DNA from: Nocardioides sambongensis
Lineage (GTDB): Bacteria; Actinomycetota; Actinomycetes; Propionibacteriales; Nocardioidaceae
Direction of reading: 5' to 3'
DNA: 64,000 nucleotides
Assembly: GCF_006494815.1 (NCBI RefSeq)
Contig: NZ_CP041091.1
Location: forward strand, 2,928,501 to 2,992,500
A program made the translations under genes and the position numbers. The notes beneath the pieces were generated by a model that was given only the letters and a program-made list of their open reading frames with translations, was not told where the DNA came from and made no database searches. Of the stretch, positions 54,574 to 63,116 are shown piece after piece (position 1 is the first letter of the stretch; every line of letters starts with the position of its first letter).

Positions 54574-56040
54574 TCAGCGCGGCGGGGCGCTCCCGACGAT
54601 CCGGTGCACGAAGTCCTCCAGCTGGACCAGGTTGCGGCACTCCAGCATCGGCATCACCTCCGCGTAGGTGGGCGCCGCCGAGTCGCCGGTGCCCCAGTTG
54701 CGGCGGTGCTCGGGGTTGAGCCACCAGGCGCGTCGTACCGAGGAGACCATCCGGCCCAGCGTCTCCTCGTGCAGGTCGGAGTAGTTGCTGCGGGCGTCAC
54801 CGAGCACCAGCAGGGTGGTCTTCGGGCCGAGCGCGTCGCCGAAGTCCTCGTCGAACTTCGTGAACGCCCGCCCGTAGTTGGTGCGGCCCCAGAGCGCGGC
54901 GTGACTGGTGCTGGCGGCGAGGTCGGCCAGCACGTCGGCCGGATCGGCGCCCGGCCGGAAGTAGGGCGTCACCTCGTGCACGTGGTCGATGAAGGTGAAG
55001 GCCCGCATCGACTGGAAGACCTCGCGCAGGGCGAAGACGAAGAGCAGCGTGAACTGCGCGAAGTTGGCGACCGAGCCGCTGACGTCGCAGAGCACCACCA
55101 GGTCGGTGCGGTGCGGCCGCTTCGGCCGGTGGTGCGTGGTCAGCGGGACGCCACCGGTGGCCATCGACGCCCGCACCGTACGACGGAAGTCGAGCGGTCC
55201 GCGCCGCTTGGCGTGCTGCTCCTTGGCGAGCTTGGTCGCGAGCCTGCGCGCGAGCGGGAAGATCTCCTTGCGCATCTCCTCCAGGTCGGCGCGGCGGGCG
55301 GAAGTGAAGGCAAGGGTGTCGATGCTGGGGCGGACGGTGACGTCGGCGACGTGGTCGGCCCCCTTCTCCTCCGCGATCCGGCGTCGTGCGTCGTCCTCGA
55401 CCTGGCGGGTGAACCTGCCGATCCGGCGTGCCGCGGTGCGGGTGGCCTCGTCCTCGTCGAGCTGGTTGGAGAGCAGGGCGGCGACGATCTGGTCGGTGAG
55501 CTCCTGCGGCGCCACCCGCTGCAAGGCGGTGTAGGCCGACCACGACGACAGCCCGGGACCGCGGCCGGGCATCGCGCCGAACCGGCCGATCATCTCCGCC
55601 GCCATCTGGCGCATCTCGGCCTCGTCGTACTCCCCGGCCTGCAGCATCTCGGCCAGTCGGTCGCGGAACTCCTGGAGCGCGGCGGCGTTGTCACGGACGG
55701 CGGGCGGTCCGGCGTCGTCGTCCTCGCCGGCGTCGTCACCCCCGCCATCGCCACCCGGTGCGCCGGACCCGCGGGCGCCGTCGCCCACCAGTGGGGGGAA
55801 GTAGACGTCGAAGAGGGTGTCGAAGGTGGTCCGGTGCGCCTGCTTCTTCAGCAGCGTCGCGGCGAACGCCTCGCGCACCTCCGCACGGTCGCTCCAGTGC
55901 AGCAGTCCCAGCGCGGCGACGCTGTCGAGGTCCTCGGCCAGGGACACCGACAGGCCCGCACCGCGCAGCGCCTCGATGAAGGCGAGGTGCCGGTCGAGCA
56001 GCCCGGAGCGCTCGCGGCCGGGGGACGGCGACGCGGCCAT
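54574..56040 (-). CDS. VWA-domain protein, CoxE-like
   Basis: A 488-residue protein. N-terminal helical part, an Asp/Gly linker (DGGGDDAGEDDDAG), then a C-terminal von Willebrand A domain with the metal site DVSGSV and further ligands in TSHAALWGRTNYG and LGDARSN. CoxE/MoxR pairs act as metal-loading chaperones. Here no CO dehydrogenase genes are near, so the client is unknown. It is 2 bp from the AAA gene, which is transcribed first. Confidence 0.88.
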   Translation of the reverse strand: MAASPSPGRERSGLLDRHLAFIEALRGAGLSVSLAEDLDSVAALGLLHWSDRAEVREAFAATLLKKQAHRTTFDTLFDVYFPPLVGDGARGSGAPGGDGGGDDAGEDDDAGPPAVRDNAAALQEFRDRLAEMLQAGEYDEAEMRQMAAEMIGRFGAMPGRGPGLSSWSAYTALQRVAPQELTDQIVAALLSNQLDEDEATRTAARRIGRFTRQVEDDARRRIAEEKGADHVADVTVRPSIDTLAFTSARRADLEEMRKEIFPLARRLATKLAKEQHAKRRGPLDFRRTVRASMATGGVPLTTHHRPKRPHRTDLVVLCDVSGSVANFAQFTLLFVFALREVFQSMRAFTFIDHVHEVTPYFRPGADPADVLADLAASTSHAALWGRTNYGRAFTKFDEDFGDALGPKTTLLVLGDARSNYSDLHEETLGRMVSSVRRAWWLNPEHRRNWGTGDSAAPTYAEVMPMLECRNLVQLEDFVHRIVGSAPPR

Positions 56041-56042
56041 GC

Positions 56043-56936
56043 TCAGCGCTTGCCCGGCACGGTGCGGCCCAGCTTGAGCTCCTTGACCGCCCGCTCATGG
56101 TCGGAGGCGTGCTTGAGCACCACACCGAGCGTGTCGGTGATCGCGGTGTCGTCGAGCTCGCGGATCTCCAGCGCGATCAGGGTGCGCGCCCAGTCCACCG
56201 ACTCCGCGATCGAGGGCGCCTTCTTCAGGTCGATCTCGCGCAGGCGGCCGACGGTGTGCACCACCTGCTCGGCGACCTTGTCGTCGATCCCGGGCACCTG
56301 GCTGACCAGGATGTCCCGCTCGCGCGCCGCGTCCGGGTAGTCCAGGTGGAGGTAGAGGCAGCGCCGCTTCACCGCCTCGGAGAGCTCGCGGCTGGCGTTG
56401 GAGGTGAGCACCACGAACGGGCGTCGTACCGCGGCCACGGTGCCGAGCTCGGGGATGGTGACCTGGAAGTCGCTGAGCACCTCGAGCAGCAGACCCTCGA
56501 CCTCGATGTCGGTCTTGTCGACCTCGTCGATCAGGAGCACGGTGGGCTCCTCGCGGCGGATCGCGGTCAGCAGCGGCCGGGTGAGCAGGAACTCCTCGGT
56601 GAAGATGTCGTCGTGGGTGGCGGACCAGTCGACGCCGTCGCCGGCGCCGCCGGTCTGCGCCTGGATCCGCAGCAACTGCTTCTTGTAGTTCCACTCGTAG
56701 AGGGCGCGGGCCTCGTCGAGCCCCTCGTAGCACTGCAGCCGGACCAGCTCGGCACCCGTGGCGCGGCTGACCGCCTTCGCCAGCTCGGTCTTGCCCACCC
56801 CCGCCGGCCCCTCCAGCAGCAGCGGCTTCTCCAGCGCGCCGGCGAGGAACGTGGTGGTCGCCGTGGCGTGGTCGGTCAGGTAGCCGGTCGCGGTGAGCCG
56901 GGCCGCCGCGTCGGCAGGTGAGTCGAACCAGGTCAT
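56043..56936 (-). CDS. MoxR-type AAA+ ATPase, CoxD-like
   Basis: A 297-residue AAA+ ATPase: Walker A GPAGVGKTELAK, Walker B VLLIDEVDK, sensor 1 VLTSNASRELSEAV, and arginine finger region RCLYLHLDYPD. It would use ATP to remodel a client with the VWA partner encoded right after it. This pair is common in metal-enzyme maturation. It starts with ATG 56936. Confidence 0.92.
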   Translation of the reverse strand: MTWFDSPADAAARLTATGYLTDHATATTTFLAGALEKPLLLEGPAGVGKTELAKAVSRATGAELVRLQCYEGLDEARALYEWNYKKQLLRIQAQTGGAGDGVDWSATHDDIFTEEFLLTRPLLTAIRREEPTVLLIDEVDKTDIEVEGLLLEVLSDFQVTIPELGTVAAVRRPFVVLTSNASRELSEAVKRRCLYLHLDYPDAARERDILVSQVPGIDDKVAEQVVHTVGRLREIDLKKAPSIAESVDWARTLIALEIRELDDTAITDTLGVVLKHASDHERAVKELKLGRTVPGKR

Positions 56937-57015
56937 GACCCCATCCTGCCTGCACCCGGCACGCCGCGGCCCGGGTGCCCACCGTGGGGATGCCCGCGCA
57001 CGGCCCCGGAAACGA

Positions 57016-57052
57016 CTCCGGCGCCCTCGGCCCGGGGGCCGGGGCGCCGGAG
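57016..57052 (-). terminator. Terminator hairpin after the DHA2 exporter
   Basis: CTCCGGCGCC (57016-57025) pairs with GGCGCCGGAG (57043-57052), with an inner 5-bp stem CGGCC/GGCCG (57028-57032, 57037-57041). It is 20 nt beyond the stop at 57073. No T-run. Confidence 0.65.
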
Positions 57053-57072
57053 CGCGTCGCGTCGGGAGCCGC

Positions 57073-58716
57073 TCAGTGACCCATCATCATGGCCGGGTCC
57101 ACCGGCTCCTCCGCCGCCTTGCGGGGCAGGAAGAACGCCGGGATCAGGCAGCAGGCGACCAGCGCAGTGCCGACGATGAAGACGGTGGCGAAGGAGTCGG
57201 CCATCTGGGCGAGCCCGTCGGCCGCGAGGGCCTGGAACTGGTCGAGGGTGACGCCCATCCCCTGCGCGACGGCGGAGAGTCGCTCGTCCACGCTCATCGC
57301 CTGCAACTGCTGCAGCGGGATGCCGGTCATCTGGGCGAGGGTGTCCAGGCGTTCGGGGTCGCCCGCCAGCCGCTCGATGTTCGCCGCCCCGAGCGCCGCC
57401 TGGTCCTTGCCGTTGAGCGAGTTGGTCAGGATCACCGAGAACAGCGCGGTGCCGATCGACGCGGCCGTCTGCTGGGTGATGTTCAGCAGCGTGGTGCCGC
57501 GGGCGGTGCTGTGCGCGGTCAGGGTGGCGAGGGCCGCGCTCATGATCGGCATCATCGTGGCGCCCATTCCCATGCCCATCACGAAGAGCGCGCCCAGGAT
57601 GTAGGCGTAGGAGGTGCCCTCGTCGAGCTGGGTGAACAGCCCCATGCCCAGGGTGACCAGGCAGATGCCGACCATGACCACCCGGCCGGGCCCCTTGCGG
57701 TCGGCGATGGTGCCGGCGATCGGCATGGTCAGCATGGCGCCGATGCCCTGCGGCGCGAGCAGCGCGCCGGCGCTCAGCGCGGACTCGTCACGCACCTGCT
57801 GGAAGTAGAGCGGGAAGAGCAGGCTGGCGCCGAAGAACGCGATCGCGAAGAGCGCCATCGCGATGATCGCGACGGTCATGTTCTTGTTCGCGAAGAGGCG
57901 CAGGTCGACCAATGGGTGCACGTTGCGCTGGTTGAGCGCCCACGGCACGAAGAGGCCGATCAGCACCAGCCCGGCGATGCCGGTGGCGAGCACCTCGGCG
58001 TCCCAGACGGTGCCGGCCTCGGGGATCGAGGAGACGCCGTAGAGGAAGAGGGCCAGACCGGGCGAGAGCAGCAGCATGCCCACGAAGTCGAAGGTCTCGG
58101 ACGGCTCGACGTTGTCCTTGGGCAGCACGATCGAGGCGTAGATGATCGCGGCGATGCCGATCGGCAGGTTGATCAGGAAGATCCAGTGCCAGCTTGCGGC
58201 CTCGATCAGCCAGCCGCCGAGGATCGGGCCGAAGATCGGGCCGAGCAGCATCGGGATGCCCATGATCGCCATCACCCGTCCGACCCGGTGCGGTCCGGCG
58301 GCCCGGGTCAGGATCGTCATGCCGAGCGGCATCAGCATGCCGCCACCGAGGCCCTGCACGACGCGGAAGCCGACGAGCATGGGAAGCGAGTCCGCGACCG
58401 CGCAGAGGATCGAGCCGATCGTGAACAGGGTGACCGCGAGCAGGTAGAGCCGCTTGGTGCCGAAGCGGTCGGAGGCCCAGCCGGTCAGCGGGATCACCGT
58501 GGCCAGGGCCAGCGTGTAGCCGGTCATGGTCCAGGCGACCTCGGCCGACGTGGCGTCGAACTCCTCCTGGAACGTCTCCAGGGCGACCGAGACCACGGTG
58601 ATGTCGAGGATCGACATGATCGCGCCGAGGACAACGACCCCGGCGGTGAGTAGGACGCTCTTGTCGAGCTTGTCGTCGTCGGGGGCCGCGTTCTCGGCCG
58701 ATGCGTCGGTAGCCAT
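57073..58716 (-). CDS. DHA2-family MFS drug exporter
   Basis: A 547-residue transporter with 14 predicted TM helices. Motif A region GWASDRFGTKR and motif C in MGIPMLLGPIFGPILGGWL mark DHA2/EmrB-QacA exporters, which expel drugs or toxic metabolites by proton antiport. Between TM13 and TM14 lies an unusually long extracytoplasmic segment of about 80 residues (AALGAANIERLAGDPERLDT). It ends with a stop before a clear terminator and is 57 bp from the LysR gene. Confidence 0.92.
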   Translation of the reverse strand: MATDASAENAAPDDDKLDKSVLLTAGVVVLGAIMSILDITVVSVALETFQEEFDATSAEVAWTMTGYTLALATVIPLTGWASDRFGTKRLYLLAVTLFTIGSILCAVADSLPMLVGFRVVQGLGGGMLMPLGMTILTRAAGPHRVGRVMAIMGIPMLLGPIFGPILGGWLIEAASWHWIFLINLPIGIAAIIYASIVLPKDNVEPSETFDFVGMLLLSPGLALFLYGVSSIPEAGTVWDAEVLATGIAGLVLIGLFVPWALNQRNVHPLVDLRLFANKNMTVAIIAMALFAIAFFGASLLFPLYFQQVRDESALSAGALLAPQGIGAMLTMPIAGTIADRKGPGRVVMVGICLVTLGMGLFTQLDEGTSYAYILGALFVMGMGMGATMMPIMSAALATLTAHSTARGTTLLNITQQTAASIGTALFSVILTNSLNGKDQAALGAANIERLAGDPERLDTLAQMTGIPLQQLQAMSVDERLSAVAQGMGVTLDQFQALAADGLAQMADSFATVFIVGTALVACCLIPAFFLPRKAAEEPVDPAMMMGH

Positions 58717-58772
58717 AACGGGACGAAATCGTACGACGCGACGCCGACCCCGCGCTATTCAGATACCTCGGA

Positions 58773-59675
58773 TCAGCCGAGCAGGTCGGCCGCGCTGCGC
58801 AGCTCGGCGAGCGCGCAGGCGATCTCGGGCTGGCCGGCGGTCCCGCGCCGCACGCTGGTCCGGACGTGGCGCACCGGACTGGCCTCTCCGCGCAGCGGTA
58901 TCCGCACCACCTCGGCGGCCGGGATCCGGGCGAGCCTCGGGACCAGGGCGATCCCGAGCCCCGACGCCACCATCGCCACGCAGGTGTCCCACTCGACGAC
59001 CTCGTGGGCGTGCTGCGGGGTGAACCCGGCCGCCGCGCAGGCCGCCAGCGCCATCTGGTGGTAGGGCCGGCCCGGCCGGTCCATGATCCAGGGCTCGTCC
59101 GCCGCGTCGGCGAGCCGCACCCGGCCGCGGCTCGCGAGCTCGTGCTGGGCCGAGACCAGGAGGTCGATCCGGTCCTCCATCAGCGGGAGCTGGTCGAATC
59201 TCGGGTCCGAGCTCGGCGGCAGCAGACCCGTGCCGATCACGACCGCGACATCCGCCTGGTCGGCGAGCAGGAGGTCGAAGCACTCCTCGGGGTCGGCCTC
59301 CAGGATCCGCACCACGGAGCGGGGGAAGGTGCGCTGCACCGCGACCGCGACGGGCGGCAGCAGGGTCGAGGCAGCCGTGGAGAAGCCGGCCAGTCGCAGG
59401 TAGCCCGAGGCCGAGTCGGAGGTGCGCTGCACCTCGGCGCGGATCTCCTCCCACTCCGCGAAGAGGTGGTGGCTGCGCTCCAGCAGGGTGCGCGCGGCGC
59501 CGGTGAGCCGGATGCCGCGCCCCTGGTGCTCGAGCAGGGGTACGCCGACGTCCCGGGCGAGCGTGCGCATCTGGTGCGACACCGCCGAGGGGGTGTAGCC
59601 GAGCGCGTCCGCGGCCGCCGAGATGGTGCCCTGGTCGGCCACCACCCGGAGCATCCGCAGACGCTGATCGATCAT
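58773..59675 (-). CDS. LysR-type regulator
   Basis: A 300-residue LTTR started at ATG 59675 (MIDQRLRMLRVVADQGTISA). The HTH is within 1-60 (AAADALGYTPSAVSHQMRTL) and the ligand domain runs from about 90 to 290 (GYLRLAGFSTAAS, VAVVIGTGLL). It is divergent from the DgcA-like gene, with 73 bp between, as is usual for LysR and its target. The inducer is probably the substrate of the neighbouring demethylation genes, by position. Confidence 0.9.
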   Translation of the reverse strand: MIDQRLRMLRVVADQGTISAAADALGYTPSAVSHQMRTLARDVGVPLLEHQGRGIRLTGAARTLLERSHHLFAEWEEIRAEVQRTSDSASGYLRLAGFSTAASTLLPPVAVAVQRTFPRSVVRILEADPEECFDLLLADQADVAVVIGTGLLPPSSDPRFDQLPLMEDRIDLLVSAQHELASRGRVRLADAADEPWIMDRPGRPYHQMALAACAAAGFTPQHAHEVVEWDTCVAMVASGLGIALVPRLARIPAAEVVRIPLRGEASPVRHVRTSVRRGTAGQPEIACALAELRSAADLLG

Positions 59676-59684
59676 GCGACCAGA

Positions 59685-59723
59685 TTGCACGATGAAAGTG
59701 AAAACTGTGCGCTTTTCTTGCAC
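59685..59723. promoter_or_regulatory. LysR-type operator region
   Basis: TTGCAC occurs at 59685 and 59718, 33 bp apart (three turns), and GTGC-N9-GCAC (59707-59723) gives an inverted repeat with the LTTR pattern T-N11-A. The region is unusually AT-rich, with GTTTC/TGAAA runs on either side. Confidence 0.45.
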
Positions 59724-59748
59724 GTTTCTTCGGTTTCACCATGGTGCC

Positions 59749-61791
59749 GTGGCGTCGATCGATCCGTTGCTCACGAGCTTCGAGCTCCGGCACCTGGTGC
59801 TGCGCAACCGGGTGGTGAGCACGTCGCACGAGCCGGCGTACACCGAGGACGGGATGCCGAAGGACCGCTACCGCCTCTATCACCTCGAGAAGGCGCGCGG
59901 CGGGGTGGCGCTCACCATGATCGGCGGCTCGGCCGTGGTGTCCCCGGACAGCCCGCCGGCCTTCGGCAACATGCTGCTCTACCGCGACGAGGTGGTGCCG
60001 TGGCTGCGCCGGCTCGCCGACGACGTCCACGAGGCCGGGGCCGCGGTGATGTGCCAGGTCACCCACCTCGGTCGACGTACCAGCAACTTCACCGGGGACT
60101 GGCTGCCCCTGGTCTACCCGTCCCGGCTGCGCGAGCCGCAGCACCGCTCCTTCCCCAAGGTGGCCGAGGCCTGGGACGTGGACCGGATCGTGCGCCACTA
60201 CGCAGAGGCCGCCCAGCGCTGCCAGCAGGCCGGCCTGGACGGGATCGAGATCGAGTCCTACAGCCACCTCTTCGACGCGTGGGTCTCCCCCGCCACCAAC
60301 CACCGCGACGACGAGTTCGGGGGCGACCCCGAGGCGCGCCTGCAGTTCCCGCTCCGGGTGCTGCGGGCGATCCGGGAGGCGGTCGGACCCGAGTTCGTGC
60401 TCGGCGTGCGGATGGCGATGGACGAGCGGCTGCCCGACGGGCTCGGCATGGACGACACCATCGGCGTCCTGGAGCGTTACGTCGCCGCCGGCGTCGACTT
60501 CCTCTCCGTGATCAAGGGCGGCCTGGACACCGACGCCCGGCTCGCGCAGACGATCCCGTCGATGGGCACGCCGTCGGCCCCGTTCCTCGAGTTCGCCGGC
60601 GAAGTGCGCCGGCGGATCGACGTACCGGTCATGCATGCGGCCCGGATCAACGACGTGGCGACCGCGCGGCACGCCGTCCGCGACGGCCTGCTCGACCTGG
60701 TCGGGATGACCCGGCCGCAGATGGCCGACCCGCACCTGGTCGCGAAGGTCGCCCGCGGCGACGAGGACCGGATCCGGCCGTGCGTCGGTGCCAGCTACTG
60801 CCTGGACGCGATCTACGACTCCGGCGACGCCAAGTGCGTGCACAACCCGGCGACAGGTCGCGAGCAGCAGCTGCCGCACCTCACCCCGCCCGCCCGTCGC
60901 CGACGGGACGTGGTGGTGGTCGGCGCGGGTCCCGCGGGGCTCGAGGCCGCGCGGGTGCTCGGCGAGCGCGGCCACCGCGTGGTGCTGCTCGAGGCCGCCG
61001 ACCGTCCCGGCGGCCAGGTTCTCCTGGCCGCGTCGTCGATGCGCCGCCGCGACCTGGTCGGGATCGTGGACTGGCGGGTCCAGGAGGCCAAGCACAGCGG
61101 CGTCGAATTCCGGTTCGGCACCTACGCCGACGCCGCCGGCGTGCAGGCCCTCGATCCGGACGTGGTCATCGTGGCCACGGGCGGAGTGCCGGACACCTCC
61201 TGCCTGCCGACCGGGCGCGAGCTGGTGCACGACACCTGGGACGTGATGGGCGGCGCGGCCGCGGTGCGCCCCGGCGAGCGGGTCCTGGTCTACGACGACC
61301 ACGGCGGCGAGCCGGCGCTGGACGCCGCCGAGCACCTCGCCCGGATCGGCGCCTCCGTCGAGCTGGTCACCCCCGAGCGGACGGTGGGGATCGCCGTGGG
61401 CTCGATGAACAGCCCGGCGTACCTCACCGCGTTCGCCGACCACGACGTGCGCCTCACGGTGGCGCGCCGGCTCAGCGCCGTACGCCGCGACGCGGGCGGG
61501 CTGGTCGCCGTGCTCGCCAGCGACTACTCCGACGCACTGGTCGAGCGGAGGGTTGACCACGTGGTCGTCGAGCACGGCACGACGCCCAACGACGAGCTCT
61601 ACCTCGACCTGGTGCCGGCCTCGACCAACCTCGGCGAGGTCGACCAGGACGCCCTGCTGGCGGGGGCCGCGCAGACCACCGTCCGCCATGCCGACGGGCG
61701 CTACCAGCTGTTCCGGATCGGCGACGCCGTCGCCAGTCGCAACATCCACGCCGCGGTGTACGACGCACTGCGGCTCTGCCTGACCGTGTGA
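59749..61791 (+). CDS. NADH:flavin oxidoreductase, TMADH/DgcA/StcD-like demethylase
   Basis: 680 residues from GTG 59749 (MASIDPLLTSFELRHLVLRN). Old-yellow-enzyme barrel at the N-terminus (RNRVVSTSHEPAYTEDG, CQVTHLGRRTSNF, MHAARINDVATARHAV), a 4Fe-4S region CVGASYC with a further Cys-x-His-Asn (KCVHNPATGREQ), then FAD/NAD domain (VVVVGAGPAGLEAARVLGER). It closely resembles dimethylglycine demethylase DgcA and N-methylproline demethylase StcD, which remove N-methyl groups as formaldehyde. First gene of the cluster, 9 bp before the Rieske gene. Confidence 0.85.
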   Translation: MASIDPLLTSFELRHLVLRNRVVSTSHEPAYTEDGMPKDRYRLYHLEKARGGVALTMIGGSAVVSPDSPPAFGNMLLYRDEVVPWLRRLADDVHEAGAAVMCQVTHLGRRTSNFTGDWLPLVYPSRLREPQHRSFPKVAEAWDVDRIVRHYAEAAQRCQQAGLDGIEIESYSHLFDAWVSPATNHRDDEFGGDPEARLQFPLRVLRAIREAVGPEFVLGVRMAMDERLPDGLGMDDTIGVLERYVAAGVDFLSVIKGGLDTDARLAQTIPSMGTPSAPFLEFAGEVRRRIDVPVMHAARINDVATARHAVRDGLLDLVGMTRPQMADPHLVAKVARGDEDRIRPCVGASYCLDAIYDSGDAKCVHNPATGREQQLPHLTPPARRRRDVVVVGAGPAGLEAARVLGERGHRVVLLEAADRPGGQVLLAASSMRRRDLVGIVDWRVQEAKHSGVEFRFGTYADAAGVQALDPDVVIVATGGVPDTSCLPTGRELVHDTWDVMGGAAAVRPGERVLVYDDHGGEPALDAAEHLARIGASVELVTPERTVGIAVGSMNSPAYLTAFADHDVRLTVARRLSAVRRDAGGLVAVLASDYSDALVERRVDHVVVEHGTTPNDELYLDLVPASTNLGEVDQDALLAGAAQTTVRHADGRYQLFRIGDAVASRNIHAAVYDALRLCLTV

Positions 61792-61800
61792 GGAGATGCG

Positions 61801-63116
61801 ATGACCGCTGTCGTGGGACCGACGCCGGCGGGGACGCAGCGCCCGGAGCCGCCCGGGGCGGCCGGCCCGGGCGCGTCCCCGACCCCCTGATCGCCGCGCT
61901 CGACGGCCGCGTCCCGGGCCACTCGCTGCCGGCGCCGCTCTACACCGATCCGGGCCTCTTCCAGCGCGAGCTGCGGTTGCTGTGGCAGCGGCAGTGGCTC
62001 TTCGTCGGCTCGGTCGCCGAGGTGCGGGAGCCGGGTGACTACTTCACGGTCGACCTCGGCGCGTCCTCGGTGCTCGTCCTGCGCGACGACGACGAGCAGG
62101 TCCGGGCGTTCCACAACGTCTGCCGGCACCGCGGCTCCCGGCTGGTGACCGACGACCACGGGTCGGTCGGCAACATCGTCTGCGGGTATCACCAGTGGAC
62201 CTACGGCACCGACGGTCGGCTGCTGCACGCCCCGCAGCTGTCGGCGGAGGTCGACACGTCGTGCCTCGCGCTGCGCGCCGTCGCGCTGCACGATCTCGCC
62301 GGGCTGCTCTACGTGAGCCTCTCCCCGGAGCCGTCGTCCGACCTGGCCGAGGTCGACCGGGTGGTGGCGCCGTACGTCGCACCCCACGGGCTGGCCCGCA
62401 CCAAGGTGGCCGCGCAGACCGACATCGTCGAGCAGGGCAACTGGAAGCTCGTCATGGAGAACAACCGGGAGTGCTACCACTGCGAGGGCGGGCACCCGGA
62501 GCTCACCCGGACGTTCTTCCCCACCTGGGGGCTCGATCCGGATCAGATCCCGCCGCACCTGCAGCACGACCACGACCGGTACCTGCTCGCGGAGGCCGAC
62601 CTGCAGCGGGCCTGCGACGTCCGCTCCCTGCCGCACGCCGTGGTCGAGGACCTCGAGGACCGTCCGGTCGGCTTCTGGGTCCAGCGCGAGCCGCTCGACG
62701 GCGCCGGGGAGTCGTTCAGCCGCGACGGCAGCCGGCTGGTCAGCCGGCTGCTCGGGGAGCTCCCCGACCACCGGATGGGCCGACTCTCCCTGCACACCCA
62801 GCCCAACGCCTGGGTGCACCTGCTCGCCGACCACGTGGTGACCTTCTCGGTGCTGCCCGTCGCGGTCGACCGCACCCTGGTCCGGACCACCTGGCTGGTC
62901 CACGAGGACGCCGTCGAGGGGGTCGACTACGACGTCCCCACGCTCACCGAGGTCTGGCGGCGGACCAACGAGCAGGACGCCACCTTCGTCGCCCGCACCC
63001 AGGCCGGGGTCACCGACCCGGCCTACCTGCCCGGTCCCTACAGCCGGGCCGAGCGCCACGTCGAGTCGTTCCTCCGCTGGTACGACGCCCGCGTGCGTGA
63101 GGAGGCTGCCCGATGA
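61801..63116 (+). CDS. Rieske non-haem iron oxygenase, alpha subunit (one frameshift)
   Basis: About 438 residues after one C is restored at 61877-61880. The 2Fe-2S Rieske site is CRHRGSRL with CGYHQWTYG, and the mononuclear iron site is in MENNRECYHCEGGHPEL. GbcA and Stc2, which demethylate glycine betaine and stachydrine, are of this class. GAGGAG is 5 nt before ATG 61801. With the DgcA/StcD-like gene upstream and a reductase next, N-demethylation of a betaine-type compound is the best inference; a ring-hydroxylating role is the alternative. Confidence 0.85.

Noticed and set aside
54574..56936. CO dehydrogenase cluster
   Set aside because: CoxD/CoxE-like proteins alone; no large, medium or small CO dehydrogenase subunit genes nearby.
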